The translations under genes were made by a program, and so were the position numbers. 64,000 bases of DNA from contig NC_083604.1 in NCBI RefSeq assembly GCF_029168945.1, positions 6,998,812 through 7,062,811 on the forward strand, read 5' to 3'. This DNA comes from Cannabis sativa. Its lineage: Eukaryota > Streptophyta > Magnoliopsida > Rosales > Cannabaceae. How positions within the stretch are numbered: the stretch's first letter is position 1; every line of letters begins with the position of its first letter. The notes below the pieces were generated by a model. That model worked only from the letters and a program-made list of their open reading frames with translations. It was not told the origin of the DNA and ran no database searches. This document shows, piece by piece, positions 24,593 to 35,839 of the stretch.

Positions 24593-25026
24593 TGTAACGT
24601 CCCCGCTTCAAGCCTCCATTGGGTCCTTACACCCACGGAATAATGGCTCTTATACACGAGTACGTCACTTTGGCTGCTTCCTGGATTGATGACTGACCCT
24701 ACAGATCAACACGAGTGTTTCCAGCGTGCTTTGTCCTCACTCGCACGCTTCCTGGGAAAACTTCCCAGGAGGTCACCCATCCTTGAAATTGCTCCCAGGT
24801 CAAGCACGATTAACTGTGGAGTTCTTTCGTGATGGGCTACTGAAAAACAAGATGCACCTTGTTGATATAGGTAGTACCAATCAACCCATTTAAGCACTCT
24901 TCAACTGTGTAGTCGCATACCTACACAGTCTCAGAATCATCCCACTTGACCTTCCCCAGGCGGTGTGGGATTGTACAGCTTACCCGGTGTTTCCCCTTAC
25001 GGATCACGGGACTACTGACTGTCACA
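24593..25026 (-). repeat. Cassandra-like LTR 3 (subtype A)
   Basis: Same marker set as LTR 1 with a few private changes (GCACGATTAAC, GGGCTACTGAAAAAC). Internal domain 25027-25098 follows. Confidence 0.85.
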
Positions 25027-25098
25027 ATCACCCCCCCTTACGGGGTCCGACGTCCTCGTCGACCACACTTCCGGCTGGGTCAAGGCTCTGATACCATT

Positions 25099-25532
25099 TG
25101 TAACGTCCCCGCTTCAAGCCTCCATTGGGCCCTTACACCCACGGACTAATGGCTCTTATACACGAGTTCGTCACTTTTGTTGCTTTCTGGATTGATGACT
25201 GACCCTACAGATCAACACAAGTGTTTTCAGCGTGCTTTGTCCTCACTCACACGCATCCTGGGAAAACTTCCCAGGAGGTCACCCATCCTTGAAATTACTC
25301 CAGGCCAAGCACGCTTAACTGTGGAGTTTTTTTCGAGATGGGCTACCGAAAAACAAGATGCACCTTGTTGACATAGGTAGTACCAATCAATCCATTTAAA
25401 CCCTCTTCAACTGTGTAGTCCCATACCTACACAGTCTCAGAATCATCCCACTTGACCTTCCCCAGGCGATGTGGGATTGCACAGCTTACCCGGTATTTCC
25501 CCTTACGGATCACGAGACTACTGACTGTCACA
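25099..25532 (-). repeat. Cassandra-like LTR 4 (subtype B)
   Basis: Subtype B markers plus private changes (AACACAAGTG, GAAATTACTCC, GGAGTTTTTTTCG). The inverted terminal fragment at 37319-37440 shares AACACAAG and GAGTTCGTCAC with this LTR. Internal domain 25533-25598 is slightly shortened. Confidence 0.85.
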
Positions 25533-25815
25533 ATCACCCCTTACGGGTCCGACGTCCTCGTCGACCACACTTCCGCCGGGTCGAGGCTCGATACCATTTG
25601 TAACGTCCCCGCTTCAAGCCTCCATCGGGCCTTACACCCACAGACTAATGGCTCTTATACACGAGTACGCCACTCCGTCGCTTCTGGATCGATGACTGAC
25701 CCTACAGACCAACACGAGTGTTTTCAGCGTGCTTTGTCCTCACTCACACGCATCCTGGGAAAACTTCCCAGGAGGTCACCCATCCTTGAAATTGCTCCAG
25801 GCCAAGCACGCTTAA

Positions 25816-27007
25816 TGTTAGGCTATTTTTAGCCTATGTTATGGATCCGATTTATGTTCATTTCTTAGCTGTGTTGGGACGGAATTACGCTTGTTTTCTA
25901 TGTTTTCAGGTTCTTTGGAGTAAAAGAGGTCTCGGGTGCAGAAATTCATTGAAAGACGTGCTGAGCCGAAGAAAAACTCAAAAATTGAGTTTTTCTATAT
26001 CTGGCCGCGGCGATGAAGAGGCTCGCCGCGGCGAGATACGAGAAACAGAGAGAGGCTGAAATTGGCACATTCTCGCCGCGGCGAGAGGAAGCATGGCCGC
26101 GGCGAGATCCCGTACGGACCGGGGGTATTTTCGTCCATCGAACCCTAAATTTCAAGTATAAATAGAAAACTGCGATTGGAAGTCAGGGAGAGCGATTTGG
26201 AACCCTAAAACACAGCTGAGAGCGGCAGGAAGAGCGTAGAGATTCAAGTGAAGATCCAGAATTCACCCTCAAACAGTTCTTTTCTTTATTCCTCTTTAAT
26301 TTATTTATGTTGAATATTGCTATAGGAATGGTTATGGATTTGTTTCTGAACTAAATTTCCCATTTAGGGAGGATGATGATTGTTGTTTAATGTTTTCCTA
26401 GTTAATGTTTAATTACCATTCCTCAATTCTTGTGTGTGTGAAATTATCTTAATTTGTGTTTAATTTCATGTTTAAGATTGATCACCTTGTGCATGCTCTA
26501 TGATCTCAATTCAAAATCTGAAAAGTGAGAATTGAGAATGCTAAAATTAAGATAATCGATGTTCTATGTGAAACGAAAGTATTTACATGACTTATGTGAC
26601 GAGTAGATTATTGCTTAATGCTGATTTCATGTTAGTTTAATTAAGGAATTAATTAGATAACATGTGATTTAGAATCTAGAAGATCTGAAAGGAGCTAGGT
26701 TATTTTATAATCTGTCATTCACCCCAAGAATAGGATAGTAATTAATCATTAACAATTTGGGTAAACAACAACAGGATTCTCCTCCCTATTGTCTCATCTT
26801 GCTCAACTTTAAACTGTGTTATTAAGTTTTCTGAATTTCTTTCAAATTTTACTGTTTTTAAACTGTAATTTACTTTTGATTTACCGAATAGAATCATAAG
26901 TATAATTTAGTGGTACTTAATCCAATTCCCTGTGGGATCGACCTCACCTGTGTGAGATTTACTACTTGATTGCGTATACTTGCGTAGTGTTTAAAAATAT
27001 AGCAACA
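25816..27007 (+). repeat. 5' LTR of the Athila-like element
   Basis: TGTTAGGC...AGCAACA. A TATAAATAG box lies at 26157-26165. Four CCGCGG palindromes lie upstream of it (26005, 26026, 26076, 26097), within the U3. Confidence 0.93.
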
Positions 27008-27013
27008 AGTTTT

Positions 27014-27031
27014 TGGCGCCGTTGCCGGGGA
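27014..27031 (+). other. Primer-binding site, tRNA-Asp type
   Basis: TGGCGCCGTTGCCGGGGA is complementary to the 3' end of plant tRNA-Asp (CCCCGGCAACGGCGCCA) and starts 6 bases after the LTR. Confidence 0.85.
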
Positions 27032-27155
27032 ATTGTTTAAAGATTAATATTACATAAAATTATACTAACTTCTACTTTGGTATATTTTCTCTTGCTGATT
27101 TTTCTAACCTTTTTCTTGCAATATTTTCTTTATTTATTTCAGGAATCCTAAGTGC

Positions 27156-29097
27156 ATGCGCCGTCAAGGACAATCAGTCATATTACCAGTTGATCCTGAA
27201 ATTGAGAAAACTTGCAGGAAGAATCGAAAGAACAAGAGGCAAGAAAGAGTTTCAGCAACTGCTGAAACATCAGAAATCATGGCTGCCAATGTGAACAATA
27301 ATGTTGGGAACAATGGGCGTAATAATGGTAATAATGGAGGCGCTGTGGAAGATCAAGCTAATGGCCGAAGCTTGAGAGATTACATTCTCCCTACTCTGAC
27401 GGGAGTGCAGTCATGTATTAGGCCACCGGCAGTGGATGCAAACAACTTCGAGATCAAACCTGCCATCCTTCAAATGGTGCAGTCTTCAGTTCAGTTTGGT
27501 GGTCTCCCTTCTGAAGATCCTAATTTGCATCTCTCTAACTTCATGGAACTTTGTGAAACTTTTAAAGTTAATGGAGTTAGCGACGATGCCATTAGATTGA
27601 GGTTGTTTCCATTCTCTCTCAGAGAACGAGCCAAGAGTTGGTTGAATTCTTTGCCACCGAATTCTATTGCTACATGGAATGATCTGGCAACAAAATTCTT
27701 GTCAAAGTTCTTTCCTCCAGCGAAGTCTGCAAAGCTAAGAGGAGAAATTAATAATTTTACGCCAACAAGATAATGAATCTCTCCATGAGGCTTGGGAGAG
27801 GTTTAAAGATCTGATCAGGAGGTGTCCCCATCATGGTATAGAGAAGTGGATGCTGGTTCACAACTTCTACAACGGGTTGGTTGGTAATACTAGAACTCTA
27901 ATAGATGCGGCAAAGAATCGGCGGAGCTTTTATGAGAAAGAGTGCTAATGAGGCATATGATCTATTGGAGGAGATGGCTCTAAACAACCAGCAGTGGCCA
28001 ACTGAAAGGAGTCAATCCAAGAAAGTAGCTGGTGTGTTAGAAGTCGATGCCATCACAAAGTTAACAGCTCAGGTTGAGGCATTGACTAAAATCATTGCGG
28101 GCAAGCTAAGCAAGCCCAAATTGTTTGTGAGTTATGTGGAGGAAGTCATCACTTTTCGGAGTGCCAAGCAGATGTGGATGATTTGCCAATGGATGAAGCT
28201 AAGGCCATTGGGAATTTTTCACAGAACAACAACAACAACAATTATGGGTTCAACCAGAATAACAACCGAAGAAATAGTGGGTTCTATCAACAAAGAAATC
28301 AGAACCAACAGTTTAATCAGCAACAATCCTCTGGTGGAAGTTCTAGTTTGCAGACAGATTTACTGCTCCAATTCATGACTGAAACTAGATCTTCAATTAA
28401 AGACCTGCAGACTCAGATGGGCCAGCTAGCAACTCAGGTAGCAACCCGCCCTCAAGGAAATTTGCCTAGCACCACTGAAGTTAATCCTAAAGAAAACTGC
28501 AAGGCAATTACCCTGAGGAGCGGTAAGAAGTATAATGGGCCTGAGTTACCACAACCAGTTGAGGTAGATGTAGAAATAAATGCTCAACCAGTGCCAACAC
28601 CAACACCGACAGCAGAGAAGGCTACTGATAGCCCAGCACCACCACAACAGTCTCCACCGATTAGTATTGATCATCATGTAAAGATACCCTATCCTCAGAG
28701 GCTGAGAAAGTCAAGCTTAGACAAGCAGTTCACCAAGTTTCTAGAAGTCTTCAAAAGACTTCACATTAACATTCCTTTTGCTGAAGCTCTAGAGCAGATG
28801 CCAAGTTATGTGAAGTTTATGAAGGAAATTTTGTCAAAGAAGAGGAAGATGGAAGACTATGAGACAGTGGCTCTAACTGAAGAGTGTAGCGCTATTCTAC
28901 AGAAGAAACTCCCTCCAAAACTCAGAGATCCAGGGAGTTTCACTATTCCTTGTACTATTGGTAAAATTGAAGGGATAAATGCACTATGTGATTTGGGAGC
29001 CAGTATTAACTTAATGCCCTTGTCAGTGTTCAAAAGATTGCAGCTAGGTGAAGCAAAGCCAACTACTGTAACTCTTCAATTGCGTATCGATCGCTAG
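27156..29097 (+). pseudogene. Athila-like gag and first part of protease, four frameshifts
   Basis: ATG at 27156 starts [18 protein letters not shown]. The capsid core reads [38 protein letters not shown] and [14 protein letters not shown]. The reading frame changes near 27757 (into [18 protein letters not shown]), near 27912 (into GGAFMRKSANEAYDLLEEMA), near 28100 (into QIVCELCGGSHHFSEC) and near 29083. CELCGGSHHFSEC is a CX2CX3HX4C zinc knuckle, one residue shorter than the usual spacing. A Q/N-rich linker and a Pro/Thr linker follow, then the protease start with LCDLGASINLMPLSV. A full-length protein cannot be made from this copy. Gag would assemble the virus-like particle and the protease would process it. 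Confidence 0.88.
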
Positions 29098-29123
29098 CTC
29101 ACCCTAGAGGAGTCATTGAGGAT

Positions 29124-32100
29124 GTGTTAGTAAAGGTGGACAAGTTCATCTTCCCAGCTGATTTCATTGTTCTGGATATGGAAGAAGACAGTAATGTTCC
29201 TATCATCCTGGGGAGACCTTTCTTGGCAACAGGGAAAGCACTAATTGATGTTCAGAAAGGAGAGTTAAAGCTAAGGGTACAAGGAGATGAAGTTGTATTT
29301 AATGTACTCAAAGCAATGACCTATCCTACAGCTAGTGACAACTGTTTTGCAATTGATGTGGTGGACCAGTTGGTGGAGACAAAGACACATGCTGAAGATC
29401 CTCTTAATCTGACTTTGGTACAAGAAGAGGTGGTAGAACAAGATGGTAAGGAAGCTTTTGAATATGCTATGTGGCTCGATTCTTATGGACCGCTGAATAG
29501 AAAATATTACGAAGAGTTAGGAGTCATACCAACAAAGCCTACCCCATCTACTGAAAAGCCTCCTCAACTAGAGTTAAAAGTCCTACCAGAGCATCTCAGG
29601 TATGAATATTTGGGTGAAAATAAGACACTTCCTGTTATTGTGGCTTCTTCCCTATCTTCTGTAGAGACAAATAAGCTATTACGGGTTCTAAGGAAGCATT
29701 CAAAAGCCATTGGATGGACTTTAGCAGATATTAAAGGGATCAGCCCTTCAACTGTAATGCATAGAATCTTAATGGAGGAAGGAGTGAAACCAACCATTGA
29801 TGCACAACGTAGATTAAATCCACCAATGAAGGAGGTTGTCAGAAAAGAAGTCTTGAAGTGGTTAGATGCAGGGGTAGCGTATCCTATTTCAGACAGTAAA
29901 TGGGTGAGCCCGATCCAAGTTGTTCCAAAGAAAGGAGGGATGACGGTGGTGAAGAATGAGAAGAATGAACTCATCCCAACTAGAACTGTCACGGGATGGA
30001 GAATTTGCATTGACTACCGAAAACTCAACAAGGCCACAAGAAAAGATCACTTTCCACTCCCATTCATTGATCAGATGTTAGACAAGTTGGCAGGACAAGA
30101 GTACTATTGTTTCCTTGATGGATACTCAGGGTATCACCAAATAGCTATAGCACCGGAGGATCAAGAGAAAACAACATTCACATGTCCATATGGTACTTTT
30201 GCTTTTCGACGAATGCCATTTGGGCTATGTAATGCTCCAGCAACATTTCGCAGGTGTATGATGGCTATATTTTCGCATTTAATAGAAAAGTGCATCGAGG
30301 TGTTCATGGATGATTTTTCAGTGTTTGGCTCATCGTTTGACCAATGTACCGAGTAACTTGGAGTTGGTTTTAGCAAGATGTGAAGACTCTAATTTGGTGC
30401 TGAACTGGGAAAAGTGCCATTTCATGGTTACAGAAGGAATAGTGCTGGGACATAAAATCTCAAAAGAAGGTATTGAGGTTGACAGAGCCAAAGTATCTAC
30501 AATTGAGAACTTGCCTCCTCCAATTTCAGTGAAGGGAGTCCGAAGCTTTTTGGGTCATGCGGGGTTTTATAGAAGATTTATCAAAGATTTCTCCAAAGTG
30601 GCCAAACCGCTATCCAATCTTCTTGCTAGTGGAGTTCCTTTTGAATTTGGGAAAGATTGTCTTGAAGCATTCCAAATTCTCAAGGAGAAGTTAATCTCAG
30701 CACCGATTGTGACTACACCAAACTGGGAATTACCTTTTGAAATCATGTGCGATGCAAGTGATTATGCTATTGGAGCAGTCTTGGGACAACGGGTTGACAA
30801 GGTATTCAGAACCATTTATTATGCAAGCAAAACCTTGAATGATGCCCAACTAAACTACGCTACTACAGAAAAAGAGATGCTGGCCATAGTGTTTGCATGT
30901 GACAAATTTCGACCCTATTTAATTGGTAATAAAGTGATAGTGTATACAGATCATTCAGCAATCAAATACTTGATGACTAAGAAGGATGCCAAACCACGAC
31001 TGATTCGATGGGTTCTTCTTTTGCAAGAATTTGATCTAGATATAAAAGACAAGAAGGGTACTGAGAACTTGGTGGCAGATCACTTGTCAAGACTAGAGCT
31101 GGAAGAAAGTCAGAATACAAAAGAGGTACAAATAAATGAACAATTTCCCGATGAACAACTCTTTAGTGTGAGGGAAAGTCTGATGGTACCATGGTATGCT
31201 GATTATGTTAACTTCTTGGCTGCCAATATCACTCCTCCTGAGCTATCTCGACAACAACTAAAGAAGTTCTTTTCTGAGGTGAAACATTACTATTGGGAAG
31301 AGCCAATCCTCTACAAGCACTGTGCAGATCAGATAATAAGAAGGTGTGTGCCTGAAGAGGAGATGTACTCTATTCTTAATCACTGTCATGCTTTACCATG
31401 TGGGGGACACTTCAGTGGAACTAGAACAGCTGCCAAGGTGTTGCAAAGTGGATTCTTTTGGCCAACGCTTTTCAAAGATGCTAGTACTTTTGTGAAGGCA
31501 TGTGATCGTTGTCAGCGTACAGGAAACATCTCAAGGAGAAACGAAATGCCTTTGACAGGAATCTTGGAAGTAGAATTGTTTGATGTATGGGGGATAGATT
31601 TTATGGGTCCTTTTCCTTCATCGTTTAGCAATCTATACATCCTATTAGCTGTGGATTATGTGTCAAAATGGGTGGAAGCTGCAGCCACACCAGCTAATGA
31701 TGGTAAAACAGTCCTTCGGTTCCTTCAAAAGAACATATTTACTCGGTTTGGAACTCCCCGAGCAATCATAAGCGATGAAGGGAGTCACTTTTGCAACAAA
31801 CAATTCGAAGCACTCCTTTCGAGATATGGTGTTCGTCATAGAACAGCTCTACCTTATCATCCGCAAAGTAATGGCCAAGCTGAGATTTCTAACCGGGAAA
31901 TAAAGATGATTCTGGAGAAAACGGTGCAGAGATCAAGGAAAGATTGGTCAAGAAAGTTGGATGACGCATTGTGGGCTTATAGAACAGCGTTCAAGACGCC
32001 AATTGGGATGTCACCATATCGGTTGGTGTTTGGAAAGGCGTGTCATTTACCGGTGGAGTTAGAACACAAAGCTTATTGGGCAATGAGAACTCTGAACATG

Positions 32101-32472
32101 GACTTAAAAGCTGCTGGGCAGAAAAGACTACTACAGTTGGATGAGTTGGAAGAATTTCGAAATGAAGCATATGAGAACGCCAAGATTTACAAGGAAAGAA
32201 CTAAGAGATGGCATGACAGAAATCTAGTCAGAAAAGAGTTTCAACCTGGTCAACAAGTTCTACTCTTTAACTCAAGGCTAAAGTTGTTTCCTGGTAAATT
32301 AAAATCAAGGTGGTCAGGGCCATTTACGGTGATCAAAGTGTTTCCCTACGGAGCAGTGGAACTAAAAGGTGAAAGTCCTAATACTTTCAAAGTGAATGGA
32401 CAACGATTAAAGCTCTACTTGGGGGGTCAATTTGATCAAACCAAGTCCGCCATGATTCTGGCGCCACTTTAA
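29124..32472 (+). pseudogene. Athila-like protease end, reverse transcriptase, RNase H and integrase, one frameshift in RT
   Basis: The opening block continues the protease (VPIILGRPFLATGKALIDV). RT motifs are WVSPIQVVPKKGG, RICIDYRKLNKAT, YYCFLDGYSGYHQI, FRRMPFGLCNAPATF and [12 protein letters not shown] (the catalytic xMDD). The frame breaks right after FDQC near 30346 and resumes at [20 protein letters not shown]. RNase H shows [40 protein letters not shown] and VADHLSRL. Integrase shows the zinc region ([22 protein letters not shown]) and the DDE core ([38 protein letters not shown]). It ends in TAA at 32472. The catalytic motifs look intact, and the single frameshift is the only break I see in this part. 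Confidence 0.92.
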
Positions 32473-33394
32473 AGATCTCAATCAACGTCTAGCTGAGCGA
32501 CGATAAAGTTAGCGCTAATTGGGAGGCAACCCAAGTGTTCTTTTGATTTAGTTGAACTCTTTTTAAGTTTACTGTTATTTTTCTTGATGTTCATTCTGTT
32601 TCGTTATTGAAAAAAAAAAAAAAAAAAAAAAATTGGGTCAGTGGCCGCGGCCATGAGATGTCTGGCCGCGGCCAGATTTGACTTACAGAAACAGGTTCAA
32701 TTTCGCGAAATCTCGCCGCGGCGAGGAGACATGCCGCCGCGGCGAGGTTGAACTTACAGAACAGGGCTTAATTTCACGGAATCTCGCCGCGGCGAGGGTA
32801 TAGGTCGCCGCGGCGAGATTGTCAGTTTCCCCTTTTTAAACCCCAATTCCCCAACATTTCAAATCAAACCCCACATTCAAACCCTACCTTCTCCAGCCGA
32901 AAACACCATTCCTCACCATTTTTTTTCTTCATCTAATCCCATTCAAACTCCTTTTTCATCAAATCTAACCATAAACTTTCATCAACAATCATCCTAAACC
33001 CTTATTTCTCACATTAAACACTATTTCCCACTCAAAATCAACCCCAAATCCCTAAAACCTCACCCAAAATTATAAAAAAACCCTTATTCATCCTTTTCTT
33101 TCTCAAAAGCTTCAAGATGTCAACAATGGAGGATGAGTAAAGGAACATTGTCATTGAGGTATTGATTCTAAGACTTCCATTCCAATTTTTATTGAAAAAT
33201 TTGTGAATTTGTTGGATAGTTTTGAATTATTTGGTGGATATTTGGGATTTTTGCTATATACATTGTTGAAATTGATTGTGTGAATAGAATTGGGTTAAAT
33301 TGAAAAGGATTTTAATCCCGGGAAGTCAATTTTTAAGGGGAAGTGCTGTCAAAATTTTGAAAAATCTTGAAAGTTAGAAAAAAATTTGGGTGCT
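32473..33394 (+). promoter_or_regulatory. Inter-ORF region with A tract and six GC palindromes
   Basis: After pol comes an A run (32610-32632). Then six CCGCGG-centred palindromes start at 32645, 32666, 32716, 32737, 32787 and 32808, spaced exactly 21, 50, 21, 50, 21. Their arms extend to CTCGCCGCGGCGAG in the best copies. A/C-rich leader-like sequence leads to ORF3. No gene. Confidence 0.85.
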
Positions 33395-34568
33395 ATGGGT
33401 CCAAAGAGGTCAAGGGTTAATGAAGAGGGAGCTTCATCATCCAACCCATCTAGGGGACGCCCTAATCTAGATAGAGTTAGGTTTACCAACATAGAGGCTC
33501 AAGAGCGGTTTTTGAAATTGAAAGATAGGGCATTCATTGAAGATAGAGGGATAGACATAGTCAACCTAAGCCAAACCGCCAACATTCCCCCTGCTTTTGC
33601 ATCTATCAGGGATCAAATCCTACAGAGGCAGTGGACTAAGTTCGTCGATGTCACTGAGCGTGGTAATCAAACTCTAGCTTTGGAATTTTTAGCCAACTGG
33701 CCTGAAAGAGAAGAGGGCAAAGTTAGAGTTAGGGGGGTTAGAGTGCCTGCTACCGCAGACGCTATTCATGCCCTTTATGATCTCCAAACTTTCACTTATG
33801 AAGAACAACAATTGAAACAACAATTCTATGAGAGAAGTACGAATTATGTGGATATGGCTGAGACTCTAGGGTATCCTGGCCTTAGGTTCCATGAGCTTAG
33901 TGGAGTACCATACCAATTGTACCGATGTGAACTCAACCCAGTGGCCAAGGCTTGGCTTTACTTTGTTAGTGCAAGGATGCTCCCCAACAAGCATTTTTCT
34001 GATGCTCAAATGGACAGACTTAAATGGGTTTACTTTGATTATGAAAGGGTATAATTTGAATGTGGGGGATATTGTTCGAACGACCTTTGACATTATGGTT
34101 GAGGGATCTTCCGGTGGAGGACTGGGGTTGGCTGGAATAATCACTGACCTCTGTGAGAAACATGGAGTCCCACAGTACTCATATGATACAAAGGTACCGC
34201 CCCAGCGCCCTATTACTTTGGCGACTGTTCTGCGCTTCAAACCTCCTCATCCTCATGGTCAACCGCCAGTTCAAGGAGGTCCTCCGGCAAGAGAAGAAGA
34301 GGAACGTGAGGACATCGAACCACCACGTCTTGTCGGGCCTCTTGACCCTGCCATGCAGTACACTCACAATCAGCTGAATTATCTGATTCAGCAGAACATT
34401 CATATGCAAAATTACATGGCCCAGAGGAGTATCTTCGATGAGCAGCAGGTGGCTCAATTGAACACCCTTGTCACGAGGATGAACATCGGTGTGGATGATC
34501 CAAACTATTTTCCCATGCCACCCCGTTTCAACCCTTATGACCAGCCACCGCCGCCAAACCCCTTTTAA
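33395..34568 (+). pseudogene. Third ORF of the Athila-like element (env-position ORF), one frameshift
   Basis: Starts MGPKRSRVNEEGASSSNPSR at the ATG 33395-33397. It runs through FLKLKDRAFIEDRGIDI, LEFLANWPEREEGKVRVRGV, YVDMAETLGYPGLRFHELS and ARMLPNKHFSDAQMDRLKWV, changes frame near 34035, continues NLNVGDIVRTTFDIMVEGSS, and ends in a proline-rich tail (PPRFNPYDQPPPPNPF). It occupies the place of the env-like ORF of Athila elements. The N-terminal body resembles the 'putative plant transposon protein' family (Pfam PF20167 type, from memory) rather than an envelope protein. I see no signal peptide or membrane helix. Function is unknown. Confidence 0.75.
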
Positions 34569-35827
34569 GGGGCTCAGGTAAGTTTCTCTCACCCTGGTTT
34601 ATTTTCACACATTGGGGACAATGTGCATTTTAGTTTGGGGGGGGGGAACTTAATTTATTTTTTTTCACGTTTATTTGTTGTAGTTTAGTTTGTGTTAGTT
34701 TTTTTTTTAGTCTTGCGTGATAGCTAAATTGAAAAATGGATTGAATTGTTGTTATTCACTTGTGCAATGGATTGAAACATAACTGTGTGCTTGACTTGCA
34801 ACTGTTCGAATTAAATTGGATGTGTGCTAGGAAGTGATTCATGTAGGTTTAAAACATTTGCTATTCTCACATATCACTTGTGTTCTATTTGGATTGTGGA
34901 ATGACTGGTTGAACATGGAATAGAATTTGTTTGACATACTCTCTTGAAGCGAAATCCTTGATGATTTTTGTTTGGAAAGTGATTTAGGCAAGTTTTCTTT
35001 GGAACGATTGAGCCTTTCAAGCCTACCTAGAAAAGTTTTATCCATAGTATACCCAAAGTTGAGCCTTAGCCTGTTTTAAAAATTTTTCACCACTTCACGG
35101 AGCTGAATTCGTTATTCTAAACTCTTTTCACCCTGAACATATTTTATTATGCCATGAGCCTTGAAGCAAGTTTGGGGGGGAATAAGTGCTGTAAGTGAAA
35201 AAAAAAATATAAAGTGTAGGAATGAGAGATTGAAAAAAAAAAGGAAAAAAAAAGAATAATATTGTGTGTTGTGCCTATAAGGAAAATGTGTCTTCTTGAT
35301 GAAAAAAAAGTTAAGAAAATTATGAGGCACACACATAAGGAAAAAATTGCAATCTCTTATTTCTGTTTTTGGGATATATGGAAAGTAAGCAAAATAAATG
35401 TCTAGGCTTGCTTGGTTAATTGTGCTTATGGTATAGTATAGCTTAAATGACTTCTTACCTACCCATGTACCTAAGCCATGTGATTTTAACCGAAAAAGAC
35501 CTATTGATTCCGAATAGAAATTTGTCAACATTAGTGGAGAGGAGTATGTCATTCAAACTTATTGATCATGTGTTAGTGGGAAGTTGGAGAGTTAGAACAG
35601 TTGTGATATTGATGGGAATTGCGGTGCTTTATGTTTGTATGAATTACTTACTTGTAAATTGCACATTCAACTTAGTTCTTAGAGTTGGCAAGTTGAAATT
35701 CTGGTTATTGATGGATTGAAGTTGTGCAGGTGGTGGTAACAATTTAATTGTTGGAAAGTTCAGCTATCATTGTCAGTTTTTTTTCTTAGTTTAGTCTTAG
35801 TTTACTCGGGGACGAGTAAAGAGTCAG
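34569..35827 (+). other. 3' untranslated region of the Athila-like element
   Basis: Non-coding. It contains ACATTGGGGACAATGTGCAT (34608), a common Athila 3' motif, and two internal polypurine-like tracts (GTTTG10 at 34633-34646; AGTTTG7 at 35169-35180), plus CGGGGACGAGTAAAG (35808). Confidence 0.7.
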
Positions 35828-35839
35828 TTTGGGGGAGTT
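35828..35839 (+). other. Polypurine tract
   Basis: TTTGGGGGAGTT lies directly before the 3' LTR start TGTTAGGC and would prime plus-strand DNA synthesis. Confidence 0.75.

Noticed and set aside
23933..25580. A ~67-residue peptide (MTFPRRCGI...) repeated four times on the plus strand
   Set aside because: It recurs only because the Cassandra-like LTR is tandemly repeated. It lies across an LTR/internal boundary, is antisense to the element, and has no codon-level conservation.
23580..25815. CRISPR array or ordinary satellite
   Set aside because: Repeat units of about 506 bp with no spacers, in a plant nuclear context. Each unit resolves into an LTR plus an internal domain.
25829..26155. Small open frames in the Athila-like LTRs (both copies)
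   Set aside because: They fall in U3 across the GC palindromes, and the apparent conservation is only LTR identity.
33395..34568. Envelope glycoprotein
   Set aside because: Position suggests env, but there is no signal peptide, membrane helix or cysteine pattern. It is better described as a plant-specific extra ORF.
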